Shown: piece after piece, positions 54,222 through 64,000 of the stretch
How positions within the stretch are numbered: position 1 is the stretch's first letter
How the letters are laid out: each line of letters opens with the position of its first letter
Source of the DNA: Stenotrophomonas maltophilia
GTDB lineage: Bacteria; Pseudomonadota; Gammaproteobacteria; Xanthomonadales; Xanthomonadaceae
DNA: 64,000 nt
Assembly (NCBI RefSeq): GCF_003205835.1
Contig: NZ_CP029773.1
Coordinates: forward strand, 528,501-592,500
Direction: 5' to 3'
Position numbers and translations under genes: made by a program
The notes under the pieces: generated by a model
The model's input: the letters and a program-made list of their open reading frames with translations, nothing else
What the model was told of the DNA's origin: nothing
Database searches by the model: none

Positions 54222-55925
54222 TCACCCCTGCAGGCGCTGCAGCAGGGTGGCCTTGTCCAGGCTCTCGGCTTCACTGGCACGACGCGAGCGGTATTCGTAG
54301 GTGCCGGCGGCCAGGCCGCGCTCGCTCACCACCACGCGGTGCGGGATGCCGATCAGTTCCATGTCGGCGAACATCGCGCCCGGGCGCAGGCCACGGTCGT
54401 CGAGTGCCGCGTCCAGGCCGGCATCGCGCAGCTCCTGCAGCAGGCTGGCAGCAGCATCGGCCACGGCGGCGTCGCCCTTCGGGTTGATCACGCACACCAC
54501 CACCTGCCAGGGTGCCATCGCGTCCGGCCAGATGATGCCGGCATCGTCATGGTTCTGTTCGATCGCGGCAGCCACCACGCGCGAAATGCCGATGCCGTAG
54601 CAGCCCATCGCCATCACCGCCGCCTTGCCGTTCTCGTCCAGCACGGTGGCATCCAGCGCTTCGGCATACTTGCGGCCGAGCTGGAACACGTGGCCGACTT
54701 CGATGCCACGGGCGATCTTGAGTTCGCCACCGTCCAGCGCGCGGTCACCGGCACGCACGTTGCGGATGTCGGCCACTTCCGGTTCCGGCAGGTCGCGACC
54801 CCAGTTGACGCCAGCCAGGTGGAAACCGGCTTCGTTGGCGCCGACGACGAAATCGGACATTGCCGCCACTTCGCGATCGGCCACCACGCGGATGGCCTTG
54901 GCCGGGGCGACCGGGCCGAGGAAGCCCGGCACGCTGCCCAGATGTTCGGCGATTTCCGCCTCGCTGGCGAAGCGCTGTTCGTCCAGGCCGGAAACCTTGG
55001 CCAGCTTGATCTCGTTGACTTCATGGTCGCCGCGCACCAGCACCAGCACGAACTGCTGTGCCTCGCCTTCGCCCGCGATCAGCGCCACCGACTTCACCGT
55101 GCGCTGCAGCTCGATGCCGAGCAGGGCCGCGACGTCCTCGCAGGTCTTCTGGGTAGGCGTGTCGACCTTGCGCATCGCTTCACCGGCTGCTGCACGCGGT
55201 GCCGGATCGGCGGCAATCGCCGCTTCCATGTTGGCCGCGTAGTCCGAACCGGTGGAGAACACCAGCGCGTCTTCGCCGGAATCGGCGATCACGTGGAATT
55301 CCTGCGAGGCATCACCGCCGATCGCGCCGGAGTCGGCCTGCACCATGCGGAAGTCCAGGCCGAGGCGGGTGAAGATACGGCTGTAGGCCGACTTCATGTT
55401 CTCGTACTCGCGCACCAGGCACTCATCGTGCAGGTGGAACGAATAGGCGTCCTTCATCAGGAACTCGCGCGAACGCATCACGCCGAAGCGCGGACGGATC
55501 TCGTCGCGGAACTTGGTCTGCACCTGGTAGAAGTTGACCGGCAGCTGCTTGTAGCTGGACAGCTCGCTGCGCGCGAAGTCGCAGGCGGCTTCTTCGGCGG
55601 TCGGGCTGTAGCAGAACACCTGGTCCTTGCGGTCCTTGATCTTCAGCAGCTGCGGGCCGAACTTCTGCCAGCGGCCGGTCTGCTCCCACAGTTCCTTCGG
55701 CTGGATGGTCGGGATCTGGAATTCCACGGCACCCGCACGGTCCATTTCCTCGCGCACGATGCGTTCAACCTTGCGCAGCACGCGCAGGCCCAGCGGCGAC
55801 CAGGTGTACAGGCCCGATGCCAGCTTGCGGATCATGCCCGCGCGCAGCATCAGCCGGTGGCTGGTCAGCTCGGCGTCGCTGGGGGTTTCCTTGGTGGTGT
55901 GCAGGTGGAACTGGGAGAGGCGCAT
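54222..55925 (-). CDS. proS: prolyl-tRNA synthetase, bacterial class II with editing domain
   Basis: A 567-residue synthetase that charges tRNA-Pro. Class II motif 1 is in [19 protein letters not shown], motif 2 in [21 protein letters not shown] and motif 3 near [10 protein letters not shown]. Between motifs 2 and 3 is the roughly 180-residue INS editing insertion that hydrolyses Ala-tRNA-Pro. The C-terminal anticodon-binding domain ends [10 protein letters not shown]. It starts [13 protein letters not shown] at 55925, where similarity begins. Confidence 0.96.
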   Translation of the reverse strand: MRLSQFHLHTTKETPSDAELTSHRLMLRAGMIRKLASGLYTWSPLGLRVLRKVERIVREEMDRAGAVEFQIPTIQPKELWEQTGRWQKFGPQLLKIKDRKDQVFCYSPTAEEAACDFARSELSSYKQLPVNFYQVQTKFRDEIRPRFGVMRSREFLMKDAYSFHLHDECLVREYENMKSAYSRIFTRLGLDFRMVQADSGAIGGDASQEFHVIADSGEDALVFSTGSDYAANMEAAIAADPAPRAAAGEAMRKVDTPTQKTCEDVAALLGIELQRTVKSVALIAGEGEAQQFVLVLVRGDHEVNEIKLAKVSGLDEQRFASEAEIAEHLGSVPGFLGPVAPAKAIRVVADREVAAMSDFVVGANEAGFHLAGVNWGRDLPEPEVADIRNVRAGDRALDGGELKIARGIEVGHVFQLGRKYAEALDATVLDENGKAAVMAMGCYGIGISRVVAAAIEQNHDDAGIIWPDAMAPWQVVVCVINPKGDAAVADAAASLLQELRDAGLDAALDDRGLRPGAMFADMELIGIPHRVVVSERGLAAGTYEYRSRRASEAESLDKATLLQRLQG

Positions 55926-56064
55926 CGTCGGCTTCGGATAACGGCAGAGACGCCTATTCTGCCAGCCCAGCCGGGGGGAGGGGTATCGGCAGGGCTGCGC
56001 CCTGCACCCGCCTCAAGCAACGTCAACTGCAACAGCAACAGCAAGAATGGGTTTCCTGGGAGAT

Positions 56065-56245
56065 GGCGGGGTGGGTCCGGCGGCAGGGGACGCCGTAAAC
56101 CCATCCTTGGGGGCTTGGTCGCGGCTTGCTCGTGTGCGCTGTCCTGCGCACACGGCAAGACCAGGGTTGGGCTTCCTGCCCAACCCGCCCGAGGCATGCC
56201 TCGGGCCCATGCCGCTCACACCCCTGCCGCCGGACCCACCCCGCC
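56065..56245 (+). repeat. structured intergenic module C, long three-hairpin form (plus orientation)
   Basis: Closing stem of 25 perfect pairs: 56065-56089 with 56221-56245. The core strand is at 56092-56117 (GCCGTAAACCCATCC, then GGGGGCTTGG). Three hairpins follow: 56125-56159 (CGTGTGCGC/GCGCACACG), 56166-56184 (GTTGGGC/GCCCAAC) and 56187-56206 (GCCCGAGGC/GCCTCGGGC). Then comes CTCAC, the opposite loop strand. The gap 55926-56572 contains this composite and no gene I can support. Confidence 0.85.
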
Positions 56246-56275
56246 TTCGACAGATTTCCGCGATGGACGATTTAT

Positions 56276-56316
56276 GGGGTCAGATCCGTTTTCCTGCGGA
56301 AAACGGATCTGACCCC
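56276..56316. repeat. 41-nt palindrome, copy 2
   Basis: Arms of 19 nt identical to those at 13267-13307; only the loop differs (TGC instead of TCC). Confidence 0.9.
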
Positions 56317-56343
56317 GGATTCAATTCGAGATCTGACAGATTT

Positions 56344-56367
56344 CATCCACGCATGGCGTGGATCTAC
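56344..56367 (-). repeat. SMAG-type GTAG palindrome, second copy
   Basis: Identical over 24 nt to 13336-13359 and in the same place between the 41-nt palindrome and the minus-orientation module. Confidence 0.75.
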
Positions 56368-56391
56368 CACCGTCACCGGGAAACTGTCGAA

Positions 56392-56493
56392 GGCGGGGCG
56401 GTGTCGGATTGCGGGGTGTCCGCGGCATGGATGCCGCGGCCAAGCCCCCAGGGACGGGTTTACGGCGTCCCCGCAATCCGACACCGCCCCGCC
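56392..56493 (-). repeat. structured intergenic module D (minus orientation)
   Basis: Closing stem of 25 perfect pairs: 56392-56416 with 56469-56493. The inner hairpin CCGCGGCAT-GG-ATGCCGCGG is at 56420-56439 and the core is on the minus strand at 56441-56466. Its stem differs from module B at several positions, with matching changes on both arms. Confidence 0.85.
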
Positions 56494-56572
56494 AAACCCA
56501 CAGAAAGCCCAGAGCCGGTTGTTGCCCTTGCTTTTGCCTCTGCGGGTGCAGGGCGCAGCCCTGCCGATACCC

Positions 56573-56947
56573 TCACTCCGCCGGGCAGTAGGCCTTGATG
56601 GTGGCTTCAGCCAATCCCTTCTGTGCGCTGCGCTGCTCCGGGGTCAACGCGGTGTCAGGCTTGCCGTCGCCGTCGGTGTCCTGCATCACCTGGCCGGTGC
56701 CCTCCAGCAGCGTCAGGTTGGCGCGGGCCGTGCGGCACTGCTCGGGGACCGGTGCGGCCGGGGTCTCGGTGCTGGCGGCCGGCTGTGGGCTGCGGGCCTG
56801 CTCGCGGGTTTCATACTTCCTGCCCGCTGGAGGGGTCTCCGAGTACTGGGTCACGCCATTGGCGTCCTTCCATTTATAGACCGGGCCAGCCACGGCGTTG
56901 GCACTGGCCAACAGCAGCAGGCATCCAAGGCAGGACAGGGCACGCAT
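56573..56947 (-). CDS. DUF4124 domain-containing exported protein
   Basis: A 124-residue protein. A signal peptide (RALSCLGCLLLLASANAVA) is followed by the DUF4124 motif YKWKDANGVTQYSETPP, an acidic calcium-binding-like loop DTDGDGKPD and a C-terminal Cys. The role of DUF4124 is unknown. I start at 56947, where GGAG precedes the ATG and the signal peptide begins; a Met 14 codons upstream would add polar residues before it. Divergent from pssA. Confidence 0.75.
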   Translation of the reverse strand: MRALSCLGCLLLLASANAVAGPVYKWKDANGVTQYSETPPAGRKYETREQARSPQPAASTETPAAPVPEQCRTARANLTLLEGTGQVMQDTDGDGKPDTALTPEQRSAQKGLAEATIKAYCPAE

Positions 56948-57027
56948 GGCGGACTCCACGGAATGGGCGTAGAACGTCGATTGCAGCATTGGCGCCGAGT
57001 ACTGGCAAGTCGATTAAACTGGATTCC

Positions 57028-57804
57028 ATGGACCCGATCACACCGCCGCCGCGCTCGCGCACGATTTACCTGCTGCCCAACCTGTTCACCACCGCCGGCC
57101 TGTTCGCAGGCTTCTACGCGATCATCGCCGCAGCCAACGGGGATTTCGTCAATGCCAGCATCGCCGTGTTCGTGGCGGCGGTGATGGATGGCCTGGACGG
57201 GCGCGTGGCGCGCCTGACCGGCACCAGCAGTGAATTCGGCGTGCAGTACGACTCGCTGGCCGACCTGGTCAGCTTCGGCATGGCCCCGGCGCTGGTGATG
57301 TACCACTGGTCGCTGTCGTGGCTGAAGTTCGATGACCCGCTGCTCGGCCGCGTCGGCTGGGCCGTCGCTTTCCTATATGCCGCCTGCGCGGCGCTGCGCC
57401 TGGCCCGCTTCAATACCCAGGTCGCCGTGGTCGACAAGCGCTGGTTCGTCGGCCTGGCCAGCCCGGCTGCGGCTGGCCTGATGATGTCCTTCGTCTGGGC
57501 CTTTGCCGATGGCAACCTGGGCTGGGACGGCAACCAGCTGCGCTACGTGGCCTTGGCAGTGACGATCGTCGCGGCGCTGCTGATGGTCAGCCGCATCCGC
57601 TTCTGGAGCTTCAAGGGCGGTGCCGCCAAGGGCACCCGCTCCGATCGCGTGCCGTTCCTGGTGCTGGCGCTGGTGCCGGTGGCGATCGCGATTGCGGTGA
57701 TCGACCTGCCGCGCGTGCTGTTTGCGGTCGGCATCCTGTACGCCTTGTCCGGCCCGGTGATGTGGGCCGTGCAGCGCCTGCGCAAGAAGCCCGAGGCCGC
57801 GTGA
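57028..57804 (+). CDS. pssA: CDP-diacylglycerol-serine O-phosphatidyltransferase
   Basis: A 258-residue integral membrane CDP-alcohol phosphotransferase that makes phosphatidylserine. The signature runs from MDGLDGRVARLTGT through SSEFGVQYDSLADLVSFG, containing the conserved aspartates. Around eight hydrophobic helices are visible. The length and the multi-helix form fit type II PssA rather than the soluble E. coli enzyme or the shorter PgsA. Its stop overlaps the next gene (GTGA), which heads a three-gene operon ending in rimI. Confidence 0.88.
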   Translation: MDPITPPPRSRTIYLLPNLFTTAGLFAGFYAIIAAANGDFVNASIAVFVAAVMDGLDGRVARLTGTSSEFGVQYDSLADLVSFGMAPALVMYHWSLSWLKFDDPLLGRVGWAVAFLYAACAALRLARFNTQVAVVDKRWFVGLASPAAAGLMMSFVWAFADGNLGWDGNQLRYVALAVTIVAALLMVSRIRFWSFKGGAAKGTRSDRVPFLVLALVPVAIAIAVIDLPRVLFAVGILYALSGPVMWAVQRLRKKPEAA

Positions 57805-58310
57805 GCCAGGACCTGCCCGTGCTGTGGTCGCCGGCCCAGCAGGCCTGGCTGCAGGCCATGGGCTACACCGTCTACCACGACGGCCAGCTGGCCGCCGAAC
57901 TGGATGCCGCGCTGCAGCTGAGCGTGGCCGAAGCCGAGGCGGCTGCCGCGCCGCCAGCGGAACCGGCACGGGCAGGCACGGCACCTTCTTCGCGGGAGCC
58001 CCGCGCCGAATCGGCTCCGGCAGCGCGCCAGGAACGCCCGGCGCCGCGCCGCGAGACGCCGGTCAGCGCACCGGATACCGCGCCGGCCGCCAGCCGTCCA
58101 CTGCCGGGCGGCAATGCCCGGCAGCCGGTGGTGCGCCTGCCGGATCGCCTGCAGATCGCCTTGCTGCGCGCATCCGGTTGCAACCCCAATGATCCGGCCA
58201 CGCAGTCACTGATGGACAGCTGGCCGCTGGACCAGCTGCGCCACGACCCGGCGGCCAAGCGCGCGCTGTGGCCGCAGCTGCGCGCCCTGCGCAAGCGGGG
58301 CGCGCCATGA
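57801..58310 (+). CDS. holD: probable DNA polymerase III psi subunit (HolD)
   Basis: A 169-residue protein that looks hypothetical at first sight. The N-terminus, LWSPAQQAWLQAMGYTVY, aligns with the clamp-loader-binding start of E. coli psi (RDWQLQQLGITQW), and the C-terminus, LDQLRHDPAAKRALWPQL, aligns with LTDLRANPTARAALWQQI (both E. coli segments recalled). LLRASGCNPNDP fits the psi segment between them. An Ala/Pro-rich linker of about 65 residues replaces part of the middle. The gene overlaps rimI (ATGA), as holD precedes rimI in E. coli. Psi bridges chi (holC, 5 kb away) to the clamp loader. The start is GTG at 57801, overlapping the pssA stop. Confidence 0.72.
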   Translation: MSQDLPVLWSPAQQAWLQAMGYTVYHDGQLAAELDAALQLSVAEAEAAAAPPAEPARAGTAPSSREPRAESAPAARQERPAPRRETPVSAPDTAPAASRPLPGGNARQPVVRLPDRLQIALLRASGCNPNDPATQSLMDSWPLDQLRHDPAAKRALWPQLRALRKRGAP

Positions 58311-58804
58311 GTGCGGTCAGCCTGCCCGGGCCGGTCAGCCTGCGCGCACTGCGCGAGAGCGACCTCAACGCGGTGATGGCGATCGAAGTGCGCGGCTATC
58401 CGTTTCCGTGGACCCGCGGCATCTTCGTCGACTGCCTGCGCGCGGGTTATCCGGGCCTGGCCATGGAACGCGATGGCCAGCTGATCGGCTATGGCGTGCT
58501 CAGCATCGCGGCCGACGAGGCGCATGTGCTGAACATCTGCATCGACCCGCTGACGCAGTCGCGGGGGCTGGGGCGCCAGCTGCTGCGCGCGCTGGTGCAG
58601 CTGGCCGGCGACCGTGGTGCGCAGCGAGTGTTCCTGGAAGTGCGGCCCTCCAACACGCCGGCGCTGGCGCTGTACCACAGCGAAGGCTTCAACGAGATTG
58701 GCCGCCGCCCGCGTTACTACCCGGCCGCGCAGGGCCGCGAGGACGCAGTGGTGATGGCGATCGAACTGGTCGATGGCGACCTGCAGGCGATGCCGCCGCT
58801 GTAA
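58307..58804 (+). CDS. rimI: ribosomal protein S18 alanine N-acetyltransferase RimI
   Basis: A 165-residue GNAT acetyltransferase that acetylates the N-terminal Ala of ribosomal protein S18. It has the RimI substrate motif YPFPWTRGIF, the acetyl-CoA loop QSRGLGRQLLRAL, the stretch RVFLEVRPSNTPALALYHSEGF and the tail RPRYYPAAQGREDAVVM. The ATG overlaps the stop of the holD-like gene, which matches gene order in other gammaproteobacteria. Confidence 0.9.
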   Translation: MSAVSLPGPVSLRALRESDLNAVMAIEVRGYPFPWTRGIFVDCLRAGYPGLAMERDGQLIGYGVLSIAADEAHVLNICIDPLTQSRGLGRQLLRALVQLAGDRGAQRVFLEVRPSNTPALALYHSEGFNEIGRRPRYYPAAQGREDAVVMAIELVDGDLQAMPPL

Positions 58805-58812
58805 CGGAGAAG

Positions 58813-58939
58813 GGTTGCCGGCCAGCGGCCAGCACTACCGGTAGCCGGCAACCGGGGGTGGCAGGAATGCGCCGACCAAGGTCGGCTGCTACCAAGGCGT
58901 GCAATGGCTTGTCCGGTAGGTGCCAACCTTGGTTGGCAC
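58813..58939. repeat. cluster of three SMAG-type palindromes
   Basis: Three GTAG-headed hairpins: 58813-58839 (minus, GTAGTGCTGGCC), 58870-58893 (minus, GTAGCAGCCGACC) and 58915-58939 (plus, GTAGGTGCCAACC). They fill the space between convergent rimI and the EamA transporter gene. A near-identical copy of the third unit lies at 59861-59885. Confidence 0.75.
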
Positions 58940-58946
58940 GCTTTCC

Positions 58947-59768
58947 TCACGCCAGCCGCAGTGCCAACACACCGCCGACGACCAACGCCGCCGCCAGCCA
59001 GCGTGCACGCGGAATCCGCTCGCGCAGCAGGAACACCGAGATCAGCAACGCGAACAGGATCGACGATTCGCGCAGCGCCGAGACCATGGCCACCGGCGCC
59101 TGGGTCATCGACCACAAGGCCATCGCGTAGGACGCCGTGGTGCCGACGCCACCGGCCAGCCCCAGCGGCCAATGCTGGCGTGCATAGGCCAGCACCGCGC
59201 CACCGCGGGTGTACAACGCCCACAGCGGCAGCGGAATGCCCGACAGCAGGAACAGCCACAGGATGTAGCTGAGCGCGCTGCCGGACTGGCGCGCGCCCTG
59301 CGCATCGACCAGGGTGTAGGTGGCGATCATTGCCGCAGTCAGCAGCGGCAGCCGCAGCTGGCCGCCACGCGCACCCAGTGCCATGCACAGGATGCCGGTG
59401 CTGACCAGCACCACGCCCAACCACGCCGCCGGTGGCAGCTGCTCGCCCAGCAGGGTGCCCGCCAACGCGACCAGGATCGGCGCGCTGCCGCGCATCAGCG
59501 GATACGCCAGGCTCATGTCGACCTGCTGGTAGCAGCGGGCGACCAGGCCGTAGTACGTCACCTGCAGCAGCACCGATGCGCCCAGCCACGGCCAGCTGTG
59601 CGCGGCCGGGAACGGCAGGAAGGGCAGGGCAGCCGCCGACAGCAGCGCGGCGCTGCCGGTGACCAGCACGGTGCCGAGGAACTTGTCCGGCCCGCGTTTG
59701 ACGATCGCGTTCCAGCTGGCGTGCAGTGCCGCGGCAGCGAGGACGAGCAGGAAAATGGAAAGCGGCAT
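58947..59768 (-). CDS. EamA/DMT-superfamily transporter
   Basis: A 273-residue inner-membrane protein with ten predicted helices in two EamA repeats, beginning PLSIFLLVLAAAALHASWNA. The second repeat includes MALWSMTQAPVAMVSALRESS and VFLLRERIPRARWLAAALVVGG, which are typical drug/metabolite-transporter features. The substrate is not predictable. The start at 59768 is the first Met of the first helix; upstream in-frame residues come from the repeat-rich spacer. Confidence 0.8.
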   Translation of the reverse strand: MPLSIFLLVLAAAALHASWNAIVKRGPDKFLGTVLVTGSAALLSAAALPFLPFPAAHSWPWLGASVLLQVTYYGLVARCYQQVDMSLAYPLMRGSAPILVALAGTLLGEQLPPAAWLGVVLVSTGILCMALGARGGQLRLPLLTAAMIATYTLVDAQGARQSGSALSYILWLFLLSGIPLPLWALYTRGGAVLAYARQHWPLGLAGGVGTTASYAMALWSMTQAPVAMVSALRESSILFALLISVFLLRERIPRARWLAAALVVGGVLALRLA

Positions 59769-59795
59769 CCGGTGATGATGCCATGCGGGGCAAAT

Positions 59796-59824
59796 GGAAA
59801 CGCCGGGCATCGCCCGGCGTTTCC
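59796..59824 (-). terminator. hairpin downstream of valS
   Basis: Perfect 13-bp stem GGAAACGCCGGGC/GCCCGGCGTTTCC with a 3-nt loop, about 80 bp past the valS stop and just upstream of the EamA gene. The T-rich tail is weak. Confidence 0.55.
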
Positions 59825-59860
59825 GATTCCGCTTCGGTGGGTGCCAACCTCTCCCGCCGT

Positions 59861-59885
59861 GGTAGGTGCCAACCTTGGTTGGCAC
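59861..59885 (+). repeat. SMAG-type GTAG palindrome
   Basis: GTAG followed by GTGCCAACC-TT-GGTTGGCAC; same unit as 58915-58939. Confidence 0.75.
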
Positions 59886-59901
59886 GCACCAGAGCGCGGC
59901 G

Positions 59902-62730
<2,829 letters not shown>

Positions 62731-62763
62731 GCGGGGGAACCGGTAATCAAGGCGGAAGGGAGA

Positions 62764-62958
62764 TCAGCGCGGCCCGAGGGCGCGCCGGATCTTCTGGTCG
62801 GTGTGGTACTGGCTGACCGCGTAGGCGGCCCAGATGGCGGCGGGCAGCCAGCCGATCAGGGTGATCTGCAGGATCAGGCAGACGATGCCGGCAAACGGCC
62901 GGCCGATGGTGAAGAAGGACAGCCAGGGAAGAATCAGGGCGATCAGCAGGCGCATCAA
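62764..62958 (-). CDS. YqaE/Pmp3-like small membrane protein
   Basis: A 64-residue protein with two hydrophobic helices: LLIALILPWLSFFTIGRPF and IVCLILQITLIGWLPAAIW, then a polar tail AYAVSQYHTDQKIRRALG. This matches the Pmp3/YqaE family linked to membrane potential and stress in other organisms. Its second Met (62955) is an alternative start. It lies between holC and valS on the same strand. Confidence 0.75.
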   Translation of the reverse strand: MMRLLIALILPWLSFFTIGRPFAGIVCLILQITLIGWLPAAIWAAYAVSQYHTDQKIRRALGPR

Positions 62959-62974
62959 GGGGTCCTCGCTGGAC

Positions 62975-63400
62975 TTACATGTCGTGCTTGTTCAGGTCGT
63001 AACCGGCGGCCTTGTACTGGCGCCAGCGTTCGCGCAGCGGTTCGCGCGCTTCCGGGTCGGCCGGAACCACTTCCAGCACGCGCTCGCACTCGCCCAGCCA
63101 GGGTTCATCGCGCAGGTTGATCACCAGCGGGCGCGCCGGTGCCTCGGTGCCGGGCACGGCGATCAGCACCAGGGCTTCTTCCTCATCCATGTCCTCGCCG
63201 GCGATCTGGTGCGGGATGTAGGCATCGTTGTCGAACGCCCACAGCAGTTCGTCCAGCTCCTCGGCCTGGGCCTGGTCGCGGGCCAGCACCAGGGTGAACA
63301 GCCCGGCGTCGTTGGCCTTGCGTGCCAGCTCGCAGACCAGGCGCAACGGCTCGGTCAGGAAGCGGGGCTTGGCGATCAGGTAGAAGTCGGCGCGGGGCAT
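62975..63400 (-). CDS. holC: DNA polymerase III chi subunit
   Basis: A 141-residue chi protein: RADFYLIAKPRFLTEPLRLVCELARKA, DELLWAFDNDAYIPHQIAGE and PLVINLRDEP follow the family pattern. Chi binds single-strand-binding protein and joins the clamp loader through psi. pepA directly upstream is the usual neighbour of holC, and valS downstream completes the conserved pepA-holC-valS order. Confidence 0.92.
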   Translation of the reverse strand: MPRADFYLIAKPRFLTEPLRLVCELARKANDAGLFTLVLARDQAQAEELDELLWAFDNDAYIPHQIAGEDMDEEEALVLIAVPGTEAPARPLVINLRDEPWLGECERVLEVVPADPEAREPLRERWRQYKAAGYDLNKHDM

Positions 63401-63482
63401 GGCAGGGTCCGGGTCAGGCAGGGTTCCGGCGGTGCCGGGCGAGGCCCCGGCCGGCGGAGGCCGGCCAGGGTCGGGTACGGCA

Positions 63483-64000
<518 letters not shown>

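Overview
The window is GC-rich, densely packed proteobacterial chromosome. Gene content and order point to the Xanthomonadaceae, most probably the Stenotrophomonas maltophilia complex: rfbBACD next to xanB/xanA, a cystathionine gamma-lyase/synthase beside etfAB at a polysaccharide locus, an XrvA-type H-NS protein, and GTAG-headed short palindromes of the SMAG type. I recognise no rRNA, tRNA or CRISPR array. Two genes are cut by the window edges: a sensor kinase (rstB-like) at the left and pepA at the right.

Layout. 1-4.1 kb: an RstA/RstB-type two-component pair, divergent from an asparagine-synthetase-like gene whose glutaminase site is degenerate; a near-consensus RstA box lies between them. 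4.1-13 kb: phasin, queD, a TonB-dependent receptor followed by a secreted M14-type metallopeptidase, and the RNA helicase rhlE. 13.7-18.6 kb: fumarylacetoacetate hydrolase plus maiA, pilU, a DUF4398/OmpA envelope pair and a ydcH-like gene. 18.8-41.6 kb is the cell-surface polysaccharide region. Cystathionine beta-synthase is followed by a GtrB-like glycosyltransferase and a DUF2142 membrane protein split by an in-frame amber codon. Then come a tandem two-domain GT4 glycosyltransferase with a short Wzt/Wzm ABC exporter, metB/CGL, gtrA and etfAB. A methyltransferase gene interrupted by a complete IS21-family element precedes dTDP-rhamnose synthesis (rfbBACD) and GDP-mannose synthesis (xanB, xanA). 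41.6-48.6 kb: a SWIM-SNF2 helicase, succinyl-CoA:3-oxoacid CoA-transferase, a WbsX/GH99-like plus rhamnan-synthesis-F protein and AlkB. 48.6-52.1 kb: an Mla/Pqi-type lipid-transport operon (STAS-MlaE, MlaF, MCE protein, auxiliary lipoprotein). 52.2-64 kb: a ThrE-like exporter, H-NS, proS, pssA, an apparent holD (DNA polymerase III psi), rimI, an EamA transporter, valS, a Pmp3-like peptide, holC (chi) and pepA.

How the genes combine. rfbBACD makes dTDP-L-rhamnose and xanA/xanB make GDP-mannose. The GT4 protein and Wzm/Wzt would assemble and export a polysaccharide. The GtrB-like enzyme, DUF2142 protein and GtrA look like a three-part lipid-linked sugar modification system, now possibly disabled by the amber codon. 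The IS21 insertion breaks a methyltransferase at the head of the rhamnose operon. The beta-synthase and gamma-lyase flank this locus and could together form a reverse transsulfuration route.

The most unusual non-coding feature is a family of six structured modules at three intergenic loci (about 10.9-11.2, 13.1-13.6 and 56.1-56.5 kb). Each module has a long closing stem whose two arms vary together. An asymmetric internal loop carries a conserved strand beginning GCCGTAAACCC, and one or three hairpins sit inside. At every locus one plus-strand module is followed by one minus-strand module. Two loci are whole composites built in the same order around the same 41-nt palindrome and SMAG unit.
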